Made by a program: the position numbers and the translations under genes | Notes under the pieces: generated by a model | Told to the model about the DNA's origin: nothing | Database searches by the model: none | Seen by the model: the letters and a program-made list of their open reading frames with translations, nothing else | Shown here: positions 18,664 through 28,207 of the stretch, piece after piece | How positions within the stretch are numbered: the first letter of the stretch is position 1 | How the letters are laid out: each line of letters starts with the position of its first letter | NCBI GenBank assembly: GCA_003427395.1 | Contig: BFEA01000002.1 | Coordinates: forward strand, 6,172,347 to 6,205,568 | Source: Chara braunii | Lineage: Eukaryota; Streptophyta; Charophyceae; Charales; Characeae | DNA length: 33,222 bases | Direction: 5' to 3'

Positions 18664-20747
18664 CTAGGAGGCGCCGCGGGGACGTGAGGCGCCGGGGGGG
18701 GACTGAGCACGACGCTGACGAGAAAGGTCAGCGTAGTGGCGGTCGAGGGCGGTAGTGTAAGGGCACCGCGAGGAGGTATGACCGTCCAAGCGGCAGTGCA
18801 AACACCCATGCCGGCCCAGAATGGCCGCGCGCTCCTCAGGGGAAAGGACACCACGAGGAGGGACGAAGCCCTGAGGGAGGTCCTCCTGAAGGACCTTGGG
18901 GGGCGGCGTGCCAGCGTGACTGGGGCGGCTGCGTGCCCGAGAGAGGGCGGAGAGCGCGAGTTGAAGGCGCTCAGCTGCAGGGAGGGTAGAGTCCTCCAAG
19001 TGATAGTGGACGGCCTCGCAGAGATCGAGCTCGTCGTTGTGGTCGCCCTCAGGTGACAGTGGGGCAACAGCGTCCTGCTCACCATACTCCAGCTCGCTAA
19101 AGCGGCGCGAGAAGTGGCGGCCCTGCTGCGTGGAACGGCGGGGGCGACCGCGGAAAGGGGAACGACGCTGGGAAGTGCCGTGAGAGGAGGGGGAGGCGTA
19201 GCCCGTGCGCTGGGGCTGGGAGGAGAAGGCGGGGTGAAGACGGGCTCGCATCCGCTGATTGTCCCTGGCGGCCTCGTAAGCCTGTGGGGCCGATGTGAAC
19301 TCGTACCGCCATAGCTCAGAGCGGTACTCGAGCGGGAGGCTGGCCAAGAAACGATCGATAAGGGCAGCCTCGGGAAGGAACGCCACGTCACAAACGAGGC
19401 GGGCGTCCTGAAAGACCTGGATGTGGCGATCCAGGCCGGCAGCGCCACCAGAGTCGGACCAGCGTGTAGTGACGACACGCTCGAAGGCGTCTGTCACGTC
19501 ATATCGGGTTCCGAAGCGATCCTCGAGGAACGCCTGGAAATCCATGAAGGTCGGAATCCGACCCTCACGCAGGGAGTAAGCATAGAAATCCTCCCAGGCG
19601 TCGAAAAGAGCACCACGCAGGCTCGTGGAGAGGTGACCCGCCCATGTGTCGGGTGTGGCGCCTATGAGCTGGAGCGTGCTGGTGGCAGCCTCGAGCCACC
19701 TAGACACGAGTATGCCTGTACCGTCATACGAGGGAATGTCCGACAAGCGGATGAGTGGTGTGCCACCGTTTTGGCGGCGAGGGGAACGAGAAGCAGGGGA
19801 CTGCGCTACGGTGGAATAAGTCGGCGCAGGTTCTGAAGGAGGAGGAGGCGCAACTGACTGTACGCCCGGGCCGCATGGTGGAGCGGCGGGGGAAGCAGCG
19901 GTAGGCTGCACGGGAGCTGCGGTAGAAGAGGTCGTGGCGACCGAGGGGATGGGGAGGAGGTAGGATGGAGATTGGTAGGGTGCAGGGCGAGGGAAGTGAG
20001 CCTGCATGGAAGGAAGAATAGAGAAAGAAGGGGGTGCACCGGAAGGCGCGGCCACCTGTGAGGGTGGGGGTGGCTGAAGGCGTGAGAGGGGGAGGTCGGT
20101 GAGAGCGGGGCGATCTCGTCCTCGAGACTTCGAACGTAGGTCGAGTGAGAAGTGGCAGGGGGAGACGCACGAGCAGCGCGAGGCATCCCACAAGGGGGAG
20201 AGCCAGATGGCGCTGCGGTCGTGCGAAGAGGGGGGAGAAGTGGGGCACCCGGAAAAGCTGAGACCATGGTAGCGGGTTGTGGTCCCGTGGCCGTCGTGAC
20301 CGGAATCTGGGCGGGTGCGCCCTTGGACTGAGGGAGGGCCTGACTCGTGGCGGTCGTCGTGCTAGGTGCGTCGACGGTCACCAAGATGGCCTGGTCGGGG
20401 GCAGCGGAGGAGGAAGCTCCACCGTGGCCACCCTGTCGGAAGGCGGGGGACCCAGACATGGAGCCAGGAGAAGAGATAGGGTGAGGAGAGGAAGGACGCC
20501 CAGCGTCCTGGAGTTGCCGCACGCCGGCGGCAACGGTCGCCACCTGTGTCTGTAAGGGCGCGAGGGTCGCGAGTTGCGCCTGCATGGGCGCGAGGGTCGC
20601 GAGTTGCGCCTGGATGGGCGCCAGGAACGAGGTGAGGAGGGTGTGCAGATCCCCCTGAAGCTGATGGCCCTGGTCCGCCAGCACGGGTGTGGAGCCCGAT
20701 GCCGTGGTCATCGCCGTGTCGGCGGCGTGTGACACACTGTCAGCCAT
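18664..20747 (-). pseudogene. chromovirus Gag, one frameshift
   Basis: The ATG at 20747 starts MADSVSHAADTAMTT with a heptad-like run of QAQLATLAP repeats, then a Pro/Ser-rich region. The frame must change near 20100 to continue in the frame that runs from about 20110 to the TAG at 18664. That part holds the Gag core (IPSYDGTGILVSRWLEAA; FMDFQAFLEDRFGTRYD), a basic Arg/Ser segment, and a zinc knuckle CX2CX4HX4C (CLHCRLDGHTSSRC) close to the C-terminus. Gag forms the virus-like particle and binds RNA. The ORF for the core and knuckle is about 500 codons. The frameshift suggests decay. Confidence 0.85.
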
Positions 20748-23079
20748 GGGGAGATGACGGACCAGACTGGAGGGGGCCAGAAGAGGTCCGCGTGAGCGGA
20801 GGGCGTAGGGGGAACTCCGCGGTAGAAAGCGGCGAACGGCGCTAGCAAGGCTAGCGCGGGCGCCGTCAAAGGGGGAGGGGTGGTTCGGGTCCAGGGTGCC
20901 CGAAGAGGACGGGAAAGTAAGGGGGGGTTTAGAAACTCTAAACCTTACAAAAACCCTAAGGAAAACCCTAACCGAGGTTTAAGTGGTTAGGGTAGGGTAC
21001 CGGTGACCTAATCAAGAAAGTAAAAGAGCAAGCATTGGGGGGGGGGAAGACGGGAGAAAAATAAATAAACAGCGAGATTTCGAGAGAAAAAATAAATAAA
21101 TAAGAAAATAAATAAATAATAAAAATAATTAAAGAAATAAGTAAAAGGATGGAAAAGGAAAAAACAATATTTATTTTTTTGAAATTTTCGGCAGCATTTC
21201 CCTACCCCCCACAGGGTCAAGAATGCGCCAAGGGAAAAGGAGAGACCAAGGTGAGCACACTAGAGATGTCGCGAATAATAAAAAGAAATTTCAAAAAATA
21301 AATAAAGAAATAATAAACAAATAAATAAATAAGTAAATAAGTGTGTGAGGAGGTGGAGAGAAATGGGTTATCTGATTTTTCAAAAATTTTGGCAGCATTT
21401 CATTAGCTCCATGGGGTCGAAATGTGCCGAAAAGACTAAGTAAGAGAAAATCAGAAAATTTCGGCAGCACTTCGTTAACCCCACGAGGTCAAAACGTGTG
21501 CTGAAAGCAAGAAAGGCTAACACCTAATCAGATTGAGGGTTGCCGCCAAGAAATTCGAATTTTCAGAATAAATAAAATAAATCAGAAAATAAGAAAAGAG
21601 GGTAGGGAAGAAGATGAGAAAACTAACAACTATTCAGATTTAGGGTTGCCGTAGAGAAAATCGAATTTCCAAAATAAATAAAAAAATAAATGAAATGAAA
21701 CAGAAAATCAGAAAAGAGGGTGGGAAAGAAGAGATTTCGAATTTTTGGAAAAGAGAAAAGATAAATCAAAAGAGAGGTGGAAAGAAGAAAAACAGAAAAA
21801 ATTCGAAGTAGGGGGGAAGGGGAATGAAAAAGTGAAGGAGAAAAGAAAGAAATAGGTGGGGGGAGAGAAAAAGATAAAGTGGCAGGTAGGGGNNNNNNNN
21901 NNNNNNNNNNNNNNNNNNNNNNNNNNNNNNNNNNNNNNNNNNNNNNNNNNNNNNNNNNNNNNNNNNNNNNNNNNNNNNNNNNNNNNNNNNNNNNNNNNNN
22001 NNNNNNNNNNNNNNNNNNNNNNNNNNNNNNNNNNNNNNNNNNNNNNNNNNNNNNNNNNNNNNNNNNNNNNNNNNNNNNNNNNNNNNNNNNNNNNNNNNNN
22101 NNNNNNNNNNNNNNNNNNNNNNNNNNNNNNNNNNNNNNNNNNNNNNNNNNNNNNNNNNNNNNNNNNNNNNNNNNNNNNNNNNNNNNNNNNNNNNNNNNNN
22201 NNNNNNNNNNNNNNNNNNNNNNNNNNNNNNNNNNNNNNNNNNNNNNNNNNNNNNNNNNNNNNNNNNNNNNNNNNNNNNNNNNNNNNNNNNNNNNNNNNNN
22301 NNNNNNNNNNNNNNNNNNNNNNNNNNNNNNNNNNNNNNNNNNNNNNNNNNNNNNNNNNNNNNNNNNNNNNNNNNNNNNNNNNNNNNNNNNNNNNNNNNNN
22401 NNNNNNNNNNNNNNNNNNNNNNNNNNNNNNNNNNNNNNNNNNNNNNNNNNNNNNNNNNNNNNNNNNNNNNNNNNNNNNNNNNNNNNNNNNNNNNNNNNNN
22501 NNNNNNNNNNNNNNNNNNNNNNNNNNNNNNNNNNNNNNNNNNNNNNNNNNNNNNNNNNNNNNNGTAAATAGCAGTTTGCTGTTGCTGCCCTGCTGGCCGC
22601 TGCTCGCTGCCGGGGGGGGGGTGTAAATAGCTAGCACGGCACCACTTCAAGACGAGTGTGCCGCACTACAACACCATATACACTCTGTGGCGAGTGTGTT
22701 AGCAGGGTGCTTACGCACGCGCATGGCCCCCCAGCCACCTGGGTTCAAACCCCAGCAGCAGCAGTTGCATCCCGGATCTTGATAATATAAATCCGGGAGC
22801 GGGGCAGGGCGGGGCAGCGGGCCAGCGTGGCGCGCGCACGCGTCGTGATGCAGCTCGCGCGCCACGCTGCGGCGGCCTTGGCCTTGGCGCTTGCGCTTGC
22901 GCGTTGTGATGCAGCTTCCTTTTTCGCCACGTGGAGCGCTCCTGCTGCAGCACCTTTTTTCGTTGTTTTTCCCGCTTTTTCGCCCGAAAACGTCCCAAAA
23001 ACAGCCAAAAACCCGAGTGTCGGGTTTTGCCGTATTTCCCTGCTGTGCAGTGTGGTGGCTGGGGGCGGGGACCGTTCCC
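20748..23079 (-). other. chromovirus 5' leader with gap and internal repeats
   Basis: About 2.3 kb between PBS and Gag. AT-rich purine-biased DNA (21060-21880) contains three diverged copies of TTCGGCAGCA-TTC-TTA-C-CCA--GGTC (about 21187, 21388, 21459) and two copies of ATTCAGATT-AGGGTTGCCG (about 21526 and 21632) followed by AAATAAATAAAA and AGAAAAGAGGGT-GG. At 20935-21000 there are AAACCCTAA-like words on plus and GGTTAGGG, resembling plant telobox/telomere units. A 671-base N gap occupies 21893-22563. A tRNA-like stretch lies near 22688-22760. No ORF is credible. Confidence 0.6.
22688..22760 (+). other. tRNA-like relic (SINE head?)
   Basis: A box A-like TGGCGAGTGTG (22688-22698) and a perfect box B GGGTTCAAACC (22741-22751) inside a T-arm CTGGG-TTCAAAC-CCCAG, at tRNA-like distance. 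The anticodon region does not fold convincingly, so a functional tRNA is unlikely. It lies antisense within the chromovirus leader. Confidence 0.35.
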
Positions 23080-23091
23080 GCTCCGATACCA
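23080..23091 (-). promoter_or_regulatory. primer-binding site, tRNA-iMet type
   Basis: On minus, one base after the LTR, TGGTATCGGAGC. This matches the plant initiator tRNA-Met PBS (TGGTATCAGAGC) at 11 of 12 positions. It fixes the element's orientation. Confidence 0.9.
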
Positions 23092-23092
23092 A

Positions 23093-23402
23093 TGTAGCGG
23101 AACCACCAGGTGTGGTGCTCCGCTAGTGACAGAGATGGAGATGGAGGAAGAAGGAGGGAGCAAGGTGCACAGCGCAGCTCCCCACGCAAGACTCCAACGC
23201 ACGTACTCCAAAATGTGCAAGTGAAGAATGAGACTGAAAACAGACAATGGCTGGGGTATACCCCAGCGGATTGACGAGACTGGACTGGACTGGCTGGTAC
23301 CGATAGGGGTACCGGCCTGGAGTGGCCTACCCCGAATACAACACAGGCCTGTGAGAACAGGCCAAGGGGCTGGTCTCACAGGCCAACCTGAGGTCCGCTA
23401 CA
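23093..23402 (-). repeat. 5' LTR of the chromovirus
   Basis: 310 bp, ends TGTAGCGGA...TCCGCTACA, same orientation as 12867-13175. The PBS follows directly inside, and AAGGA lies directly outside at 23403-23407. Confidence 0.92.
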
Positions 23403-23407
23403 AAGGA

Positions 23408-24218
23408 GGAGGCCAAAGCTCGAAAAAAGCAAAAGATGGAGGAAAGGGAGCGGCAGGACAGAGAAAGACTAGAGAAAGAGAAGAAGAAGAAACGTAAGGA
23501 GGAGAGACGTAAGCAAGAACAAGACGAGAATGACCAGCGCTTGGCAAGAATCATCGATATTCAATTCTCGAAGCGGTATGGCGAAAAGCTGGAGCGTGAG
23601 GAGGAGCATAGTGAATCGTCGCTCGGTAGCAAGAGTCGCACTCGCAGAAGACGAGAGCAGAGAAGGGCGCGCAAGCATCGGCAGTTCCGAGACAAGTACT
23701 ATGCATCCTCGGATGAGGAGTTATCAAAGATCAGCCAACGTACTAGGCGACTAACGGTCGCAGACAAGCGTAAACGTACTACTACTACGGAGGAGGAAGA
23801 GTCGCAACCCGGTCCGAGCCATACGCCCCTTGAGGACAACCGTGTGCGGAGAGGGAGGCCGCCCTTATCCACCAAGAAGATGAAGACGGGCGTCGGGCTT
23901 GAAGCCTATCACTATGAAGAGCTTACGCGAGAAGAACGATCCACTGAAGAAAGGAGTAATGGCGGGATCGGGACCCGGAGCAAGGGAAAGGTTTGTTGTC
24001 ATTTCGTTGATGATACGACCAAGTACCTGGAAGGCCTGGACTACCGCGAAATCCATGAGATGAGCAGGAGCGTCGGCGTATCCTATGTTCGGAAAGGGCA
24101 GGCGGTAGCGGCATTGGCTGAGAATCGAGCCCGTATTGCCTACGACCATGGGAAGGAGGCGGTTGGCTTGCCTACCCACGCGCATTCCGAAGCGAAGGAC
24201 GAACGGATATCCACTTGA
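23408..24218 (+). pseudogene. Penelope-like element ORF1, 3' part (coiled coil, SAP-like)
   Basis: Continues the frame broken at 12866. It begins with a long Lys/Glu/Arg helix (RERLEKEKKKKRKEERRKQE), very likely a coiled coil, then a basic Arg/Ser region, a PRO-rich AT-hook-like RRGRPPLS, and near the end a helix-turn-helix stretch YLEGLDYREIHEMSRSVGVS YVRKGQ that resembles a SAP/HeH-type DNA-binding motif. The frame stops with TGA at 24216-24218. In another frame the sequence goes on with an acidic tail (SESDEEETSEESKEED) up to TAA at 24293-24295, which is the frame of the next ORF. ORF1 and the endonuclease-RT part may once have been one polyprotein. The ATG at 23436 is internal, not the original start. 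Confidence 0.7.
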
Positions 24219-24295
24219 ACACTTCAACCTCTGACGTCAGCGAATCGGATGAGGAGGAAACTTCGGAAGAATCGAAGGAAGAAGACTTGGACTAA

Positions 24296-25507
24296 CGAGA
24301 TTACAGTAATGAGGAACTATGGGAATGCTGTAGATCATTGTCCAATTTGCGTAGATCACACTCACCGGTACAAGAGGACGTGGAAACTCTTTTTCATTGG
24401 GTAATTGAAGCCCTTACCTCACGTGGCTGTATTCCGTGGCTGAATAAGTTTGCCAACGATTGGGGTAATCTCCTAGCAGGTAATCCTGATGTCTTCGACC
24501 AACCCTCTAGTTGTGTATATGTGGGTATTTCCCCATGGTGTAAAGCCACGTACGTAGGTAAGACAAAGAGGTTATTGAATACTCGTTGGGCCCGGTGGGC
24601 TGAACACAGCAAGAAGTCTCGTAGCAATGAAACGCAAGCATCGCATTTTCATCGCTGGTTGGAATGCGTCAGCATACATAGCTATGTACTTATTACAGTG
24701 TGTTTCGACAGGGCGGACGCGTTGATTTGTTTGGAGAATTGGTATATTCGCACGTGGTCGCCTTGTTTGAACAGCAGAGGCTACAAATATGGGAAACGAA
24801 GGAAGAAGAAACAGAAACGTAAAGGTAGAAGAGGCAGAAAGGAACGCAAAGGGGAGCGAAGTAAACCACGTAAGAGCAACCATGATCGTAGGAGTCGAGA
24901 AGTGATTCGAGTCAGGAGGAGGGATTCGGCAACTTCCACGGTGAAGTTACTAAAAGTTTTGAGTGATGCGGAGAAAGATGGAGTTCGGAAATTTGTTTTG
25001 GTATCCGAAGGCGGAGATATATGGTGCGATAACTGGAAAACTGTGCGTAGTGTTTTTGGGAATTCCGTGGTGGAAGTCGGCGGGCGGAGGCTTTGTTTCA
25101 AGGAGTGTAAGCGTGATGTCGAGGAAGGCAGAGACATCAGCTTTCTGCACTTAAAAAGGAGAAAAAAACACTCTAAGCGACTTTGTACTTTCCTGACAAC
25201 CATTCTGCGGTTACCAAAAAAACGCGATACTCTCTACCTTCGTGATTTGTGCTTCCTTTTCGATTTGTTGTCAGCGGCATATGAATTTAGTAAGAAGGCT
25301 ACTCGTGATTTTCTGAAGAGAATTTTGTTTGCGGCTATAAAACGTGGATATGGTTTCAATTTGTATGCAAGTTTGGTTGTCAAAGTGAGATATGATGATC
25401 GTGTCAGTTTAGTCGGGGTTAGACGTCTGTGTGATGAGAGAATCAAGGGTTTGGGTTTCCCGTCATTTGTAAGCGACATTTTTCAGAGAAAGGTCAGGGT
25501 ATTGTAG
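24296..25507 (+). CDS. GIY-YIG endonuclease-like part of Penelope-like element
   Basis: Open from just after TAA 24293-24295 to TAG 25505-25507, with no early ATG; upstream frame continuity suggests it was part of a longer polyprotein. A GIY-YIG nuclease fold is visible: CVYVG (in place of GIY), then TYVGKT (YIG), an Arg/His-bearing helix NTRWARWAEH, a conserved Glu in CLENWYIRTWSP and the LN that follows. Next comes a strongly basic linker (KRRKKKQKRKGRRGRK), probably nuclear targeting or nucleic-acid binding, then about 200 residues without a domain I can name. In classical Penelope elements GIY-YIG is C-terminal to the RT. Here it precedes the RT, as described for the Naiad/Chlamys group. 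Expected role: nicking the target for reverse transcription. Confidence 0.75.
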   Translation, partial: RDYSNEELWECCRSLSNLRRSHSPVQEDVETLFHWVIEALTSRGCIPWLNKFANDWGNLLAGNPDVFDQPSSCVYVGISPWCKATYVGKTKRLLNTRWARWAEHSKKSRSNETQASHFHRWLECVSIHSYVLITVCFDRADALICLENWYIRTWSPCLNSRGYKYGKRRKKKQKRKGRRGRKERKGERSKPRKSNHDRRSREVIRVRRRDSATSTVKLLKVLSDAEKDGVRKFVLVSEGGDIWCDNWKTVRSVFGNSVVEVGGRRLCFKECKRDVEEGRDISFLHLKRRKKHSKRLCTFLTTILRLPKKRDTLYLRDLCFLFDLLSAAYEFSKKATRDFLKRILFAAIKRGYGFNLYASLVVKVRYDDRVSLVGVRRLCDERIKGLGFPSFVSDIFQRKVRVL

Positions 25508-26121
25508 GTCAAGAATCCTTCTATCGCTGACATACTGTGCAATCATCGTAGGGCCACCGCCAAGGACGTGCAGGCCTGCACTTGCACGGGTTACGATTTG
25601 CCTTGTTTGGATGAGGATGTGAAATGTCATTTGTGTGAAACTCCGGGACTCCCGCCATCCTTGCTAAACTCTAATAACATAACCCAGTCGGAGAAAGGGC
25701 ACAGGGCGGTGTATCTGGCCACTGAGTTGACCGAAGGTTTCGACAGATGGAAACCTGGTCCGTGACTCACTGTGAACTTTACCGTGGACAGTGTTAACGA
25801 GTGTTTCAATCAGTCGGTAAGAAAGCCATACAAAGTGTTGATGGAGGATGTGATGGAATTGAAACATAGTTTTTTCGATTTTGTTTTTACCCCGGTAGAT
25901 CGTAATCCGGGGGAGATTGTGCTTATGTGTCCTTTTTCGATTTTGTTTTTACCCCGGTAGATCGTAATCCGGGGGAGATTGTGCTTATGTGTCCGACGAT
26001 GTATTTGGAAGTGGTCAACGACCTATTTGTGAGAACTGAGGGATACGTAGCTATGCAGCAAAACGAGGGTAGTACTTGGAAAGAAGCAAGACAGGTTTTT
26101 AGGAGTAAAAGTCTATAGAAG
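25508..26121 (+). pseudogene. linker between GIY-YIG and RT, Cys-rich, broken
   Basis: The GIY-YIG frame continues past TAG 25505-25507 as an open coding-like stretch containing CTCTGYDLPCLDEDVKCHLC, a Cys-rich possible metal-binding motif, then TGA (25763-25765), then VNFTVDSVNECFNQSVRKPYK. A 62-bp exact tandem duplication (25871-25932 and 25933-25994) shifts the frame. After it the other frame carries on to TAG 26116-26118, which is directly followed by the RT frame. Without the duplication the protein would be continuous apart from the three stops. Confidence 0.65.
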
Positions 26122-27273
26122 ATGGGATTTTGGAAGGTGAAAGGAAGTGTGGGATGTGCATATGTCCTCCCGAAGCAGAAGGACCTGTCTCGTTTCCGCC
26201 CAATATGCCCCACTTATCGAGAGTCCACTAATCACATTTGTAAGAAGGTAGCGCGAGTAATGAACTATCTTATGAACCGGCTACCAGAGAAGGTGCATTT
26301 CAATCTTAATGTTGTTAGTAGCTTGGGAGGTCGTTTGGACAAGGCCAATGTATGCATGAAGAAAGCACATCGTAATGCACGAGTGATTGCCGCATCCTAC
26401 GATATCAAGGATATGTTCAGTAGACTCTCACATCATGAGATACGGGTAGCATTGGATTGGTTGCTGGATTGTTTTCCAGATGTTCAGGTGATTAGTGTGA
26501 ATCCTAGAGGGAAGGGTGCCACATTTAGAGTCAGGTTGTATAAGAATTGGTGGAAAGTGACCAGGTCACAGATCCGGACATTTGTGGACTTCGAACTCTC
26601 GAACACCTACACTAAGGCTTCAGACGTTCTGCTTCGGCAAGTTTTTCGTATCCCCATGGGAAAGAGTACCAGCCCGCCACTTGCATGCATAATGTGTGCG
26701 CATGCAGAGTGGCGGTTTCTGATCTCATTGGGAACTGACCGAAGATTGGTGTATGGAACAAGGCTTATGGACGATGTTTCCATTTTTCTAGCCTACAAAC
26801 GAGGGGACGGAAAGACTATTGGGAAAGCCAACAAGATCAGAAAGTTGTTTGATGCCTGTTATCCTAAGTCACTGACCTTAAAAAGAATTGACGACTGTAG
26901 TGGTTCCTGGGACTTCCTTGGGTGCCGTATGGAGGTCAAATTGAGCTTTCCGTTTCTGGGTTGTTTTCAGCGAACTAAGAACCAGGACACGATCTGGGCC
27001 TCTGGACAGATCATCTTTAGAACTGGCCAAGACTTCAGATCATGGTCCTGCAGAAGACAGAAAATGGAGTCTATTACAGGTTGGTTGTACCGGATAGACA
27101 GGAACACGACGGATCGGGTCCGTATTCCGCAGCAGGTTCTGACACTGCGAAAGGAATACAGGGCGAAGAGTTTTTCAGATCGTATCTTCGTGAAGGTCCT
27201 CGAGAACTTCGCGCGGCATCGAGACTCCTTTTGGCAATTGACAACCACTTTGCTTTGCGGCGACTCGGATTAG
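26122..27273 (+). CDS. reverse transcriptase of Penelope-like element
   Basis: 383 codons from ATG 26122 in the frame that follows TAG 26116-26118; the true N-terminus lies further upstream. RT motifs in order: PKQKDLSRFRPIC (fingers), ASYDIKDMFSRLSHHEI with catalytic Asp ~94, FRIPMGKSTSPPLACI (motif B-like, ~176-190), and YGTRLMDDVSIF with the catalytic Asp pair ~217-218. LGC (motif D/E region) and an RNA-binding thumb follow. The YxDD box as RLMDD and the absence of protease or RNase H argue against LTR elements, and the upstream GIY-YIG argues for a Penelope-like element. The last ~160 codons are repeated at 11719. A group II intron or other RT is less likely given the GIY-YIG and tandem structure. 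Confidence 0.82.
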   Translation: MGFWKVKGSVGCAYVLPKQKDLSRFRPICPTYRESTNHICKKVARVMNYLMNRLPEKVHFNLNVVSSLGGRLDKANVCMKKAHRNARVIAASYDIKDMFSRLSHHEIRVALDWLLDCFPDVQVISVNPRGKGATFRVRLYKNWWKVTRSQIRTFVDFELSNTYTKASDVLLRQVFRIPMGKSTSPPLACIMCAHAEWRFLISLGTDRRLVYGTRLMDDVSIFLAYKRGDGKTIGKANKIRKLFDACYPKSLTLKRIDDCSGSWDFLGCRMEVKLSFPFLGCFQRTKNQDTIWASGQIIFRTGQDFRSWSCRRQKMESITGWLYRIDRNTTDRVRIPQQVLTLRKEYRAKSFSDRIFVKVLENFARHRDSFWQLTTTLLCGDSD

Positions 27274-27534
27274 CTTTTGCTATATATAGAATAGATAGAC
27301 TACGGTCTAGTCCTCTTTCGACATGGCGCCGGGCCTATGCGTGGTTTTGGATGTGGAAGTGCGGGTATTGTAAAGGGGAAAGATGAGGTGGGGAACTGAG
27401 ACTATTCATGAGTTGTCGCTCTTGAGTTGTCGTTTTTACGACCTCTTGGATGTAACTCTCTCTAGTAAGCTTTTGTCAAAGTTACTTGGACTTCGATCTT
27501 GATTGATCGTGTGTGTTTGTGAACTTTCATCCCT
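26796..27534 (+). repeat. 3' end of Penelope-like element, matching pseudo-LTR copy
   Basis: Direct repeat of 11719-12457. It covers the RT C-terminus, a stop at 27271-27273 and about 260 bp of 3' UTR ending ATCCCT. Next to it lies CGGTCGCAAACG (27535-27546), similar to CGGTGGCAAACG at the left edge of the composite. Confidence 0.85.
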
Positions 27535-27663
27535 CGGTCGCAAACGCCGTGAAGTCACGATGCAGATCTGTCAAACGCATCTTTTCCCCTGTGAATTTCT
27601 GAATTTTCTGTACTCTCCGTTTGTGGAATAGGGGTTTCTTATTATAATAGTGGAATTCTCTTA

Positions 27664-27829
27664 GGGCCAGATCACACAGGCAAGGACGATTAGAGTAAGT
27701 GTCTGAATCTGGACGTGTTCCACGCAGAGATGGAGAAAAGCGGATCAATCACAGTTTTCTGCAGCTCGCCACAAACACGTCCAGATTCAGACACTCGTTC
27801 CAATCCTGTTTGCTAGTGGGATTTGGCCC
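27664..27829. mobile_element. Tourist-like (PIF/Harbinger) MITE
   Basis: 166 bp flanked by TTA on both sides (27661-27663 and 27830-27832). Ends GGGCCAGATC-ACA and, reversed, GGGCCAAATCCCA. Arms include GTGTCTGAATCTGGACGTGTT on one side and its complement on the other, so it folds into a long hairpin. A 3-bp TTA duplication with GG-starting termini is the Harbinger signature. Confidence 0.85.
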
Positions 27830-27838
27830 TTAGTCTCA

Positions 27839-28167
27839 GGGTCTGATCCCACCACTACACTTCAACTGTAGTCGCCAAAAAGCACAACAAAGATGTGAGC
27901 GGCCGTGACGCGATGAAAAAGAAAAACTGGATCCCACCAGGGCGACTTCTTCAGTGCTTTTCCTGAACCCGCGGCGGTTCTTTGTGGGCTGTTGCAGAGG
28001 GCGGACGTTTTCGCCAATCGAAATGCTGCAAACGGACGAAAGAGGGAAAAAAAAAAAATCAAAAAAATCTGAAAAAAAAAAAATGTTATGCATAAAAATA
28101 AACTGAAACACTTTTGCCTCAGGGTCATATTGAAATTCGTTACCAAATTTGAGATAAAAAACAAAAC

Positions 28168-28207
<40 letters not shown>

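Larger units (their letters stand above)
12867..23402 (-). mobile_element. complete Ty3/gypsy chromovirus (nested)
   Basis: 10,536 bp bounded by direct LTRs (12867-13175 and 23093-23402) and a 5-bp duplication AAGGA (12862-12866 and 23403-23407). Transcription direction is minus: PBS next to the right LTR, Gag from 20747, protease-RT to 16505, then RNase H, integrase and chromodomain to 14340. Gene order protease-RT-RNaseH-integrase-chromodomain marks a chromovirus. The coding region carries several stops and frameshifts, so the copy is not autonomous, though the LTRs remain close in sequence. A run of 671 N lies in the 5' leader. It interrupts ORF1 of the Penelope-like element and so is younger than it. 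Confidence 0.93.

Noticed and set aside
18736-20555. Plus-strand frames opposite Gag
   Set aside because: Shadows of the GC-rich minus-strand Gag and leader.
21708-22650. Frames of about 300 codons across the N run
   Set aside because: They consist almost wholly of undetermined bases.
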